Part shown: one piece after another, positions 28,643 to 35,980 of the stretch
Layout: each line of letters starts with the position of its first letter
Position numbering within the stretch: position 1 is the first letter of the stretch
Assembly: GCF_014206975.1 (NCBI RefSeq)
Contig: NZ_JACHOU010000004.1
Coordinates: forward strand, 1-64,000
Direction: 5' to 3'
From: Aminobacter aganoensis
GTDB lineage: Bacteria; Pseudomonadota; Alphaproteobacteria; Rhizobiales; Rhizobiaceae
Length of the DNA stretch: 64,000 bases
Position numbers and translations under genes: made by a program
Notes under the pieces: model-generated
What the model saw: only the letters and a program-made list of their open reading frames with translations
Told to the model about the DNA's origin: nothing
The model's database searches: none

Positions 28643-29710
28643 GTGATCAAGATTTCCATTGATGCCATGGGTGGCGATCACGGCCCCTCCGTGATCATTC
28701 CCGCCTTGGCCAAGGTCGCCACCAGGCGCACCGATATTCGCTTCATCATCTACGGCCGTGAGGAAGTGGTTCGTCCCGAATTGGCCAAGCAGCCGCGGCT
28801 GGCCGCCGTCAGCGAGTTCGTTCACTGCGAGGTTGCGGTCCGGATGGACGACAAGCCCAGCCAGGCTCTGCGCCAGGGCCGCTGGAAATCCTCGATGTGG
28901 AAGGCCATCGAGGCGGTCAAGTCCGACACCGCCGATGCCTGCGTCTCCGCCGGCAACACCGGCGCGCTGATGGCGATGTCGAAGTTCTGCCTGCGCACCA
29001 TGGCCACCATCGATCGTCCGGCGATCGCCGCCCTGTGGCCGACGACGCGCGGCGAAAGCGTGGTGCTCGATGTCGGCGCCACCATCGGCGCCGACGCGCA
29101 CCAGCTCATCGATTTTGCCATTCTCGGCACCGGCATGGCGCGCGCGCTGTTCGGCATCGAGCGGCCCACCGTTGGCCTGCTCAATGTCGGCGTCGAAGAG
29201 ATCAAGGGCCAGGAAGAGGTCAAGGAAGCCGGGCGCATGCTGCGCGAGGCCAACATGGCCTCGATGAGCTACCAGGGCTTTGTCGAGGGCGACGACATCG
29301 GCAAGGGCGTCACCGACGTCGTCGTCACCGAAGGCTTCTCCGGAAACATCGCGCTCAAGACTGCCGAAGGCACCGCGCGCCAGATTGGCGGCTATCTGCG
29401 CGAGGCGATGAGCCGCACGCTGATGGCCAAGATCGGCTACATCTTCGCCAAGGGCGCATTCGACCGCCTCCGAGAGAAGATGGATGTGCGCCGCGCCAAT
29501 GGCGGCGTTTTCCTCGGCCTCAACGGCATTGTGGTGAAGAGCCATGGCGGGGCCGATGCGGACGGTTTCGCCGCCGCCATCGAAATGGCCTATGATATGG
29601 TCCGGAACCGGCTGCTCGACCGCATCGAGGCCGACCTGGACCTGTTTCATGCACGCAACCCGCATGCCGCGATGGGCCGTCCCACCGCTGCGGTCGAAGA
29701 TCAGGAATAG
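28643..29710 (+). CDS. plsX: Phosphate acyltransferase PlsX
   Basis: 355 residues. It converts acyl-ACP to acyl-phosphate, the donor used by PlsY in phospholipid synthesis. [12 protein letters not shown] at the start, [32 protein letters not shown] and [19 protein letters not shown] are diagnostic. The GTG at 28643 fits the family start ([11 protein letters not shown]). fabH follows 12 bases later, so the two are co-expressed. Confidence 0.96.
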   Translation: MIKISIDAMGGDHGPSVIIPALAKVATRRTDIRFIIYGREEVVRPELAKQPRLAAVSEFVHCEVAVRMDDKPSQALRQGRWKSSMWKAIEAVKSDTADACVSAGNTGALMAMSKFCLRTMATIDRPAIAALWPTTRGESVVLDVGATIGADAHQLIDFAILGTGMARALFGIERPTVGLLNVGVEEIKGQEEVKEAGRMLREANMASMSYQGFVEGDDIGKGVTDVVVTEGFSGNIALKTAEGTARQIGGYLREAMSRTLMAKIGYIFAKGAFDRLREKMDVRRANGGVFLGLNGIVVKSHGGADADGFAAAIEMAYDMVRNRLLDRIEADLDLFHARNPHAAMGRPTAAVEDQE

Positions 29711-29722
29711 GAACTCTTTGAA

Positions 29723-30694
29723 GTGATCAGATCAGTTGTGCGCGGCATCGGTTCGGCGCTGCCCCGCCGCATCATGAAGAACTCCGATTTCGCAGGCATG
29801 GTCGAGACCTCGGACGAGTGGATCGCCCAGCGCACCGGCATCCGCCAGCGCCACATCGCCGCTGACGACGAAACGACGGCCTCGCTCGGCGAGGCGGCAG
29901 CCCGCGCCGCCCTCGACAATGCCGGCCTGACGCCTGACGACATCGACTTGATCGTGCTGGCGACGTCGACGCCCAACAACACATTCCCGGCTACCGCCGT
30001 CGAGATCCAGAACCGGCTCGGCATGCGCCACGGCTTCGCTTTCGACATGCAGGCGGTGTGCAGCGGCTTCGTCTATGCCGTCACCACCGCCGACCTCTAC
30101 ATCAAGGGCGGTCTCGCCAGGCGCGTGCTGGTCATCGGCTCGGAAACCTTCTCGCGCATCCTCGACTGGACCGACCGCTCGACTTGCGTGCTGTTCGGCG
30201 ATGGCGCCGGTGCGCTGGTGCTCGAGGCCGAGGAAGGGCAGGGCACCGTCGCCGACCGTGGCGTCCTGGCGGCCAGCCTGCGCTCCGACGGCACCCACAA
30301 GGACAAGCTTTATGTCGACGGCGGCCCGTCGACGAGCGGCACCGTCGGCCATCTCAAGATGGAAGGCCGCGAGGTCTTCAAGCATGCCGTCGGCATGATC
30401 ACCGACGTGATCGAGGACGTTTTTGCTCGGACCGGCGTTTCCGCCGAAACCCTCGACTGGTTCGTGCCGCACCAGGCCAACAAGCGCATCATCGATGCCT
30501 CGGCCAAGAAGCTCGGCATCGCCGAAGAGAAGGCCGTGGTGACCGTACATCTCCATGGCAACACGTCGGCCGCCTCTGTGCCGCTCGCGCTCTCCACCGC
30601 CGTCGCCGACGGCCGCATCAAGAAGGGCGATCTCGTCATGCTTGAAGCCATGGGCGGTGGCTTTACCTGGGGTGCCGTCCTCATCAGGTGGTGA
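29723..30694 (+). CDS. fabH: 3-oxoacyl-[acyl-carrier-protein] synthase III
   Basis: 323 residues. FabH starts fatty-acid synthesis by condensing acetyl-CoA with malonyl-ACP. The triad is Cys113 ([11 protein letters not shown]), His in [10 protein letters not shown] and Asn in [23 protein letters not shown] at the N-terminus and [18 protein letters not shown] at the C-terminus are typical. A GTG start with AGGAA nine bases upstream. The plsX-fabH-ihfA order is conserved in alphaproteobacteria. Confidence 0.96.
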   Translation: MIRSVVRGIGSALPRRIMKNSDFAGMVETSDEWIAQRTGIRQRHIAADDETTASLGEAAARAALDNAGLTPDDIDLIVLATSTPNNTFPATAVEIQNRLGMRHGFAFDMQAVCSGFVYAVTTADLYIKGGLARRVLVIGSETFSRILDWTDRSTCVLFGDGAGALVLEAEEGQGTVADRGVLAASLRSDGTHKDKLYVDGGPSTSGTVGHLKMEGREVFKHAVGMITDVIEDVFARTGVSAETLDWFVPHQANKRIIDASAKKLGIAEEKAVVTVHLHGNTSAASVPLALSTAVADGRIKKGDLVMLEAMGGGFTWGAVLIRW

Positions 30695-30720
30695 TTCTGG
30701 CGCTTCGGCCGCCCCTCCGC

Positions 30721-30750
30721 AAGGTCAGGGCATCGGTCCTTGACCTTGAC
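30721..30750. repeat. Inverted repeat before ihfA
   Basis: AAGGTCA (30721-30727) and TGACCTT (30741-30747) face each other across 13 bases, about 70 bases before the ihfA start. It may be a weak fabH terminator or an operator. No T-run follows. Confidence 0.35.
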
Positions 30751-30814
30751 GGATCAATTACTTAACCTCCGCCGCGTTTGCTGAATTTCAGATTTTTGAG
30801 GATTGGACCGTCGC

Positions 30815-31138
30815 ATGGGGGGAAAGACACTTACGCGTGCCGACCTCGCTGAATCCGTCTACCGGAAAGTCGGCCTTTCGCGCACCGAATCGGCGCAACT
30901 GGTCGAAACGGTTCTCGACGAAATCTGCGAAGCGATCGTGCGCGGCGAGACCGTCAAATTGTCGTCTTTTGCCACCTTCCACGTCCGCGACAAGAACGAA
31001 CGTGTCGGCCGCAACCCCAAGACCGGCGAGGAAGTGCCGATCCTGCCGCGCCGGGTGATGACCTTCAAGGCATCCAACGTGCTCAAGAGCCGCATCCTGC
31101 GCGCGCACCAGAACGGCAAGTCGAAAGCCGCCAAGTAG
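30815..31138 (+). CDS. ihfA: Integration host factor subunit alpha
   Basis: 107 residues. IHF bends DNA by about 160 degrees and serves recombination, replication and transcription. The HU-fold shows [51 protein letters not shown] with the intercalating proline arm, and RRVMTFKAS, which distinguishes IhfA. The ATG at 30815 is preceded by GAGGA at a longish spacing of 12. A MerR gene follows, as in many relatives. Confidence 0.93.
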   Translation: MGGKTLTRADLAESVYRKVGLSRTESAQLVETVLDEICEAIVRGETVKLSSFATFHVRDKNERVGRNPKTGEEVPILPRRVMTFKASNVLKSRILRAHQNGKSKAAK

Positions 31139-31252
31139 CGAATACTCCGCTCTAAACGGTTGAAAGCCTGGTGTGTGATTCGCACCGGGCTTGAATGTTG
31201 TCGCGCAAACCGCTGAAATGAATCACGAATCGTTTTTGCGAAAGTGGCGACC

Positions 31253-31792
31253 ATGGACAAGAGCCCCGACGCCTTCCGCACCATAAGTGAAGTGGCTGAA
31301 GATCTCGACCTGCCGCAGCACGTGCTGCGCTTCTGGGAGACGCGTTTCACCCAGATCAAGCCGATGAAACGTGGTGGCGGCCGCCGCTACTACCGGCCGC
31401 AGGATGTCGAGCTCATCAAGGGCATCCGCCACATGCTCTATGAGCAGGGCTACACCATCAAGGGCGTGCAGAAGCTGCTGCGCGACAACGGCAACCAGTT
31501 CCTGGTCGCCGTCGGCAGCGGTGACATGAAGGCTGTCGAGGCGATCGCCCAGCGCAAGCAGGCCGAGGCCCCGCTGACGCCGGCGGCCCAGCCGCGCGGC
31601 ACCGACGAGGAGATGCTGGTCGGCGAAGCGCGGGCCAAGCCGAGCCGCCGCTTCTTCGGCCTGGGCAAGGGCGAGGAGGACGGGCCCGTCGCCGCCGACA
31701 GCGGCAAGCTGTCCCGCGACAACCGCGCCCTGCTGCAGGAGGCGCTGTTCGACCTTCTCGAGTGCAAGCGGCTGCTCGATCAGGTGCGCTGA
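31253..31792 (+). CDS. MerR-family transcriptional regulator
   Basis: 179 residues. The N-terminal MerR helix-turn-helix and wing are clear: [25 protein letters not shown], then [33 protein letters not shown]. The rest is Ala/Pro-rich with no cysteines for metal binding, so it does not look like a metal sensor. It always seems to follow ihfA in this group; its regulon is unknown. ATG 31253 gives the normal start; an in-frame GTG at 31244 adds three residues. Confidence 0.9.
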   Translation: MDKSPDAFRTISEVAEDLDLPQHVLRFWETRFTQIKPMKRGGGRRYYRPQDVELIKGIRHMLYEQGYTIKGVQKLLRDNGNQFLVAVGSGDMKAVEAIAQRKQAEAPLTPAAQPRGTDEEMLVGEARAKPSRRFFGLGKGEEDGPVAADSGKLSRDNRALLQEALFDLLECKRLLDQVR

Positions 31793-31876
31793 AGCGGCCG
31801 CACGGCCGTTTTGGCCAGCGGCATCAATATCTTGTCTGGCGATGAAGAAGTTTGGCGGGAAAGCCGCCGAATTGGG

Positions 31877-31905
31877 TTGACCGGGACGGCAATATCAAGA
31901 TACAT
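31877..31905 (+). promoter_or_regulatory. Promoter of tRNA-Pro
   Basis: A -35 TTGACC (31877-31882), exactly 17 bases, then a -10-like ATACAT (31900-31905), with the tRNA starting 12 bases later. The spacing fits a housekeeping-sigma promoter. Confidence 0.6.
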
Positions 31906-31916
31906 CGCGACCGGTC

Positions 31917-31993
<77 letters not shown>

Positions 31994-32062
31994 TTTTATC
32001 CCTTCCCCTGAATTCCATTTGTATCGCGAGCCGAACGGCTCGCTGCCGCGTTCCGCAGGAAC

Positions 32063-32114
32063 GCCATGGACGCGGGCGCCCATGGCGTAGGTCGAAGCGT
32101 GCCGCAGGCGGCAC
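32063..32114. repeat. Two hairpins downstream of the last DUF1344-like gene
   Basis: GCCATGG/CCATGGC (32063-32069 and 32080-32086) and GTGCCGC/GCGGCAC (32099-32114) lie just beyond the stop at 32121. The first carries the same GCCATGG core as the terminators between the other copies, but it lacks a T-run. It may be a decayed terminator. Confidence 0.45.
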
Positions 32115-32120
32115 CGGCAG

Positions 32121-32375
32121 TCACATCATCGACTGCGGGCTGACGAAGACATTGCGCACGACGTCGCCCTCGTCGTTGAGCAGGATCGTCACCTTCTCGC
32201 CGACCTTGATCGACGGCAGGGCGACATCGCGCGGAACCGTAAAGCTGCCGCCATGGTCCAGCGTGATGACGCGAGCGCCGGCATTGAACCGGGCGACGAT
32301 CCCACTGGCGTCGGATGCGAGGGCCGATCCCGAAAAGAGGGCCATCGCGGCGGCGGCAAGAATGAGCTTGTTCAT
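32121..32375 (-). CDS. DUF1344-like small exported protein, copy 1 (most divergent)
   Basis: 84 residues: a signal peptide ending at ALAS (about residue 20), then one small beta domain. The domain has ASGIVARFNAGARVITLDHG, FTVPRDVALPSIKVGEKV and LNDEGDVVRNV. It shares VPRDVALP and LNDEGD with the four copies upstream but ends in a different tail (VSPQSMM). GGGAG precedes the ATG. Function is unknown for DUF1344; a periplasmic location is inferred. It lacks the palindrome module found before copies 3-5. Confidence 0.82.
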   Translation of the reverse strand: MNKLILAAAAMALFSGSALASDASGIVARFNAGARVITLDHGGSFTVPRDVALPSIKVGEKVTILLNDEGDVVRNVFVSPQSMM

Positions 32376-32688
32376 GATCGTAACTCCCATGGTGGTTGTT
32401 GAGATCCGGTGCCCCGGGGGCGCCTCGGGTGACATCGACAATTACGACCGGCAGCGCCCGCTTGTTGCGAGCGCGGTGGTAAACTCGGGACACGTTTTGA
32501 TCACGCGATCTTGCCCTGTGCCCTGAAACCGGAAGGCAAAGCTATCGTTCACGCATGGCATCCGGGGCCGACGGGTCTGCGCTGAAGCCATGGCTCATCG
32601 CAGAAAAAGAAAAAAGCCACGGGCGGGGGCCCATGGCTTTTCTCAGTCCGACAGGCCGATGGACATCGGCCTCTCTGTGCGGCCTCAT
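32376..32688. other. Intergenic region between DUF1344-like copies 1 and 2
   Basis: The 313 bases contain the terminator of copy 2 (32604-32641) and presumably the promoter of copy 1. No gene is supported and no copy of the upstream palindrome was found. Confidence 0.5.
32604..32641 (-). terminator. Terminator of DUF1344-like copy 2
   Basis: Read on the minus strand, AAAAGCCATGGG pairs with CCCGTGGCTTTT (one mismatch) and is followed by TTCTTTTTC. It belongs to the same hairpin family as those at 33633 and 34204. Confidence 0.85.
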
Positions 32689-32925
32689 TTAGCGGAGAAC
32701 CGCCTGGACCTTGTCGCCTTCGTCGTTGAAATGGATCGAGACGGTTTCGCCGGCCTGGATCACGGGCAGGGCGACGTCACGCGGGACGGTGTAGCTCTTG
32801 CCGCTCTCCAGCGTAATGACGCGCGTTTCGGGGTTGATGTTGCCGACGACACCGCTTGCAGTCGAGGCAAATGCGGCGCCGGTCATGAGCGAAAGTGCCG
32901 ATGCGGCGAGGATGATCTTCTTCAT
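32689..32925 (-). CDS. DUF1344-like small exported protein, copy 2
   Basis: 78 residues. Signal MKKIILAASALSLMTGAAFAS, then ASGVVGNINPETRVITLESG, a YTVPRDVALP strand and the shared ending NDEGDKVQAVLR. AAAGGA lies nine bases before the ATG. Copy 3 ends 75 bases upstream with no terminator between them, so these two are probably one transcript. Confidence 0.87.
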   Translation of the reverse strand: MKKIILAASALSLMTGAAFASTASGVVGNINPETRVITLESGKSYTVPRDVALPVIQAGETVSIHFNDEGDKVQAVLR

Positions 32926-33000
32926 TTTCGTAGTCCTTTCATCGTTCCGTAGCGTGGCCGAAATCTCTGTTCGGCTGCGCGGGTATCGGCGTCGCCGCAT

Positions 33001-33237
33001 CTAGCGGAGGACGGCCTGGACCTTGTCGCCTTCATCGTTCAACTGGAGCGAAACGGTGTCGCCAGTCTGGAGCGCAGGCAGGGCAACGTCGCGCGGAATG
33101 GTAAAGCTCTTGCCGCTTTCAAGAGTAATGACGCGAGTGTCGGTGTTGATGTTGCCAACAATTCCGCTTGCCGGAGAAGCAATGGCAACGCCGGCGATGA
33201 TCGAAAGTGCCGACGCGGCGATAATTATCTTCTTCAT
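33001..33237 (-). CDS. DUF1344-like small exported protein, copy 3
   Basis: 78 residues, differing from copy 4 at about 12 positions by eye, mostly in the signal peptide. The mature domain has GIVGNINTDTRVITLESGKS, TIPRDVALPAL and LNDEGDKVQAVLR. The leader AAAGGAATACGGAA is shared with other copies. The AGATAGGTCCCTATCT palindrome sits 69 bases upstream of the start. Confidence 0.87.
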   Translation of the reverse strand: MKKIIIAASALSIIAGVAIASPASGIVGNINTDTRVITLESGKSFTIPRDVALPALQTGDTVSLQLNDEGDKVQAVLR

Positions 33238-33306
33238 TTCCGTATTCCTTTCATTTTCCGGTAGCGTGGTCGAAATCTTTATTCGGCCGTTTCGCTTACC
33301 ATCACC

Positions 33307-33337
33307 AGATAGGTCCCTATCTCTGCGATTGCTACAG
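33307..33337 (-). promoter_or_regulatory. Palindrome/promoter module of DUF1344-like copy 3
   Basis: On the plus strand, AGATAGGTCCCTATCT (33307-33322), four bases, then GATTGCTACAG (33327-33337). Read on the transcribed strand this is CTGTAGC, 17 bases, CCTATCT, which could be a -35/-10 pair. The same block precedes copies 4 and 5 at the same distance. Confidence 0.55.
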
Positions 33338-33632
33338 GCCGGTCGGTCACTCTGATTCACAAAGCGGTCACGCCGTGTTGAGCCGGCAAATGGTGCCGGA
33401 CTGTTCACAAAAGCGGCTTCGGGTGGGCAATGGCCGGCAGTGGACGTGGCACCGGTCGCGGTCCTTGCCCGGGGTGCTGGTGGGGGCGTTGTCGGCCCCA
33501 AATCAGTGCCGACGCTCGGTATGGACAGGAAGGCAGGCTATGCAGGGTCGCCGGGCTTTGGGCCTGCCGGCAGGCCCGCGTGGCGGCCAGGGAGCGCGCG
33601 CGGGCATGCTCGGCGGCTATCCTGAAGCCCAA

Positions 33633-33671
33633 ACGCAAAGAAAGCCACGGGTGGGAGGGCCCATGGCTTTC
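33633..33671 (-). terminator. Terminator of DUF1344-like copy 4
   Basis: GAAAGCCACGGG/CCCATGGCTTTC with a TGGGAGGG-like loop, followed on the minus strand by TTTGCGTTTGG. Same family as the hairpins at 32604 and 34204. Confidence 0.75.
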
Positions 33672-33729
33672 TTTCAGAGATAGCTATTTCTTGGTACTGG
33701 GCACCAAGTCTTCGCTCAGGCCGTCGTAC

Positions 33730-33966
33730 TTAGCGGAGGACGGCCTGGACCTTGTCGCCTTCGTCATTCAGCTGGATCGAGACGGTGTCGCCAGCCTGGA
33801 TCGCAGGCAGGGCAACGTCACGCGGAATGGTGAAGCTCTTGCCGCTTTCGAGCGTGATGACGCGGGTATCGGAGTTGATGTTGCCAACAACGCCATTTGC
33901 AGACGAAGCAAAAGCAGCGCCGGTCATGATGGAAAATGCCGAGGCGGCGATGATGATCTTCTTCAT
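33730..33966 (-). CDS. DUF1344-like small exported protein, copy 4
   Basis: 78 residues with signal MKKIIIAASAFSIMTGAAFAS and mature domain ANGVVGNINSDTRVITLESG, TIPRDVALPAI, QLNDEGDKVQAVLR. It is closest to copies 2 and 3. GAAAGGAATACGAAA precedes the ATG. A perfect ATAGGTACCTAT palindrome lies about 68 bases upstream, and its own terminator follows. Confidence 0.87.
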   Translation of the reverse strand: MKKIIIAASAFSIMTGAAFASSANGVVGNINSDTRVITLESGKSFTIPRDVALPAIQAGDTVSIQLNDEGDKVQAVLR

Positions 33967-34034
33967 TTTCGTATTCCTTTCAAGTTTTTTGGCGGTTTTG
34001 AACTTCTTGTTCAATTTTCCCGCCGACCACAAAC

Positions 34035-34066
34035 ACATAGGTACCTATCTTTGTGATTACTATCAG
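34035..34066 (-). promoter_or_regulatory. Palindrome/promoter module of DUF1344-like copy 4
   Basis: Plus strand ACATAGGTACCTATCT (34035-34050; the inner 12 bases are a perfect palindrome), four bases, then GATTACTATCAG (34055-34066), a diverged form of the GATTGCTACAG block. Confidence 0.55.
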
Positions 34067-34203
34067 TCGTTAGGTGGCGAATCGGTGCCGCACTGTTCAC
34101 AAAAGTAGGTCGATGTGGGTGGGGCTGTTGCTGTGCGTCGTTCGGGTATCGCGCCATCTTTGCGAACTGAATTGGCTGCGTGCAGTTGGCCGGGGCCCGG
34201 ACG

Positions 34204-34237
34204 AAAAAAGCCATGGGTGGGAGGGCCCATGGCTTTT
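34204..34237 (-). terminator. Terminator of DUF1344-like copy 5
   Basis: A perfect 12-bp stem AAAAGCCATGGG/CCCATGGCTTTT around an eight-base loop. On the minus strand a TTTTTTCG run follows. Confidence 0.9.
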
Positions 34238-34292
34238 AGAATTGACGAATCCTCGATGCGATGATGCGATCATCGAGGTATCCGCAGTCTCC

Positions 34293-34529
34293 TTAGCGGA
34301 GAACGCTCTGGACGCGGTCGCCTTCGTCGTTGAGCTGGATCGAGATCTTTTCGCCGACCTGGATCGCCGGCAGAGCAACGTCGCGCGGAATGGTATAGCT
34401 CTGGCCGTTCTCGAGGGTAATAACGCGAACGTCGGAGTTGATCTTGGCAACAACGCCGTCGGCGGATGAAGCAAGAGCTGCACCGGTCATGAGAACGAAC
34501 GCAGAAGTGGCGAGGATGAACTTGTTCAC
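34293..34529 (-). CDS. DUF1344-like small exported protein, copy 5 (first in the array)
   Basis: 78 residues, GTG start with AAAGGA eight bases upstream. Signal VNKFILATSAFVLMTGAALAS, then ADGVVAKINSDVRVITLENG, YTIPRDVALPAI and QLNDEGDRVQSVLR. It is transcribed first of the five and has both its own palindrome module and its own terminator. Confidence 0.87.
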   Translation of the reverse strand: MNKFILATSAFVLMTGAALASSADGVVAKINSDVRVITLENGQSYTIPRDVALPAIQVGEKISIQLNDEGDRVQSVLR

Positions 34530-34598
34530 GACAATATTCCTTTCATTTTTCGGTAGCGAGGCCGAGAGGTTTTGTCGGCCGTTTCGCTTACAGAATGT

Positions 34599-34629
34599 AC
34601 ATAGGCACCTATCTTTTAGATTGCTACAG
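34599..34629 (-). promoter_or_regulatory. Palindrome/promoter module of DUF1344-like copy 5
   Basis: Plus strand ACATAGGCACCTATCT (34599-34614), four bases, then GATTGCTACAG (34619-34629), 69 bases from the GTG. Beyond it, TTGAGCCGGCAAA and CTGTTCAC blocks match the leader of copy 3. Confidence 0.55.
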
Positions 34630-34741
34630 GTCGAACGGTAACTCTGTGTCACAAAACGCTCACGGCGATTTGAGCCGGCAAAACGTACCGGGCTGTTCAC
34701 CAAAGCCGGAGTGATGCGCGCAAGCGCCGAATGTAGCTGCG

Positions 34742-35980
34742 TCAGTGCGTGTGCAGCGCGAGCGTGCGCTGGTGGCGTGCCTCGAGCGCGATCGCGCCCC
34801 AGATCAGGCCGAGCAGCAGGTAGAAATGGCGCCAGTGGTCGGTGTCGATGACGGTGCCGAGGGCGATGTGGCCAAGGAAGACGACATAGGCCGACAGCAG
34901 GTAGGGCTGCCACGGTCGGTTGCGCAGCAGGATGCGGAAGCCGTCGGCTACGGTCCACACGATCAGCGTCAGGTAGCTGGCGAAGCCGAGCCAGCCATAA
35001 TCCATCAGCGCCTTGAGCCAGATGTTGTGCGTGTCCTCGCCATAGATCTGGCCGAAGACCAGCGGACCGATGCCGAGCGGCTTTTCGGTGGCCAGCAGGA
35101 AGCCGATGCCGTAGCGCGCGAAGCGGCCGAGGCGCGCGCCGTCATAGTCCTGCACGAGCTGGGCGCGTGTCGTGAACAGTTCGCCGACGCCGGGAATTTG
35201 CAGCGCGATGAGCAGGGCCGTGGTCAGCAATGTCACCACGGCCATGCACATGACCACGAGCCTGAGCCGGAAACGGCCGCTGTTGCTCTGCAGGAACAGG
35301 AAGCCGGTGAGCAGGATTGCCGAGGTGGCGAACAGGCCCCAGGCACCGCGCGAGAAGGACAGGAAGATGCCGCCGGTGATGATCAGCAACAGCATCGCAT
35401 CCAGCGCCATCCTGGCGGAACTTCCGGTCAGGACGCGGTAGAGCAGGTAGATGCCCGGTAGCGTGAGGAACGGACCGAAGACGTTGGGGTCCTGGAAGGC
35501 GCCGGCGGCGCGATCGAACTTGGTGAACATCTCGGCCCCCGGCACGGCGCCGAAATATCCGGCAATGCCGAGCAGCGAGGTGACCACGGCCGACGTCACC
35601 CAGGACAGGAAGATGACCCGGTAGAGCTTCGGGTCGGTCTCTGTCACCGCGGCAAAGAAGATCGCCGTGAACGCCAGGAACAGCGACACCGCCAGATAGA
35701 GCGGCGTGTTCATGAGGTTCGGCATCTGGGTCATCGAGATCATGCCGCCGATGTTGAACACCACGAGCAGGACGACGAGCGGCGTGATCGCCCGCGTGAT
35801 GCGCAGCCCGAACAGCGACCAGACGGCGATCAGCCCGGCCATGTAGAGCTCGTAAGGGGCCGGTTCGCGAATGACGAAGCCCGACAGCAGCACGCCCAGC
35901 GCGATCGCACCGGAGGCGACCAGCCCGATCAGCTTGGCATTGATCGCGGCTCGCGGCAGCTCATAGGTGATCGCGCTCAA
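34742..35980 (-). CDS. O-antigen ligase/polymerase family membrane protein (Wzy-like)
   Basis: 412 residues with about eleven membrane helices. The Wzy_C domain is marked by FDRAAGAFQDPNVFGPFL, LSFSRGAWG and the large periplasmic loop ending in GEDTHNIWLKALMDYG. Such proteins polymerise lipid-linked repeat units in the periplasm, or ligate them. Here polymerase is the better guess because a Wza-like exporter and a Wzz-like protein lie nearby. The start overlaps the phosphotransferase gene by four bases. Confidence 0.87.
   Translation of the reverse strand: MSAITYELPRAAINAKLIGLVASGAIALGVLLSGFVIREPAPYELYMAGLIAVWSLFGLRITRAITPLVVLLVVFNIGGMISMTQMPNLMNTPLYLAVSLFLAFTAIFFAAVTETDPKLYRVIFLSWVTSAVVTSLLGIAGYFGAVPGAEMFTKFDRAAGAFQDPNVFGPFLTLPGIYLLYRVLTGSSARMALDAMLLLIITGGIFLSFSRGAWGLFATSAILLTGFLFLQSNSGRFRLRLVVMCMAVVTLLTTALLIALQIPGVGELFTTRAQLVQDYDGARLGRFARYGIGFLLATEKPLGIGPLVFGQIYGEDTHNIWLKALMDYGWLGFASYLTLIVWTVADGFRILLRNRPWQPYLLSAYVVFLGHIALGTVIDTDHWRHFYLLLGLIWGAIALEARHQRTLALHTH

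Larger units (their letters stand above)
33238..33729. other. Intergenic region between DUF1344-like copies 3 and 4
   Basis: 492 bases. It holds the upstream module of copy 3 (33307-33415) and the terminator of copy 4 (33633-33671). Between them are about 200 GC-rich bases in which short open frames exist on the plus strand, none with a ribosome site or a recognisable product. Confidence 0.5.
33967..34292. other. Intergenic region between DUF1344-like copies 4 and 5
   Basis: 326 bases holding the palindrome module of copy 4, the GCACTGTTCACAAAAG block shared with the other leaders, and the terminator of copy 5 at 34204. No gene is supported. Confidence 0.5.

Noticed and set aside
33375-34056. 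Plus-strand open frames between and across the DUF1344-like genes
   Set aside because: No ribosome site, composition unlike a protein, and they overlap terminators and real genes on the other strand.
32604-34237. CRISPR-like array from the repeated GCCATGGG hairpins
   Set aside because: The units are 500-1000 bases apart with genes between them, and no cas gene is present. They behave as terminators.
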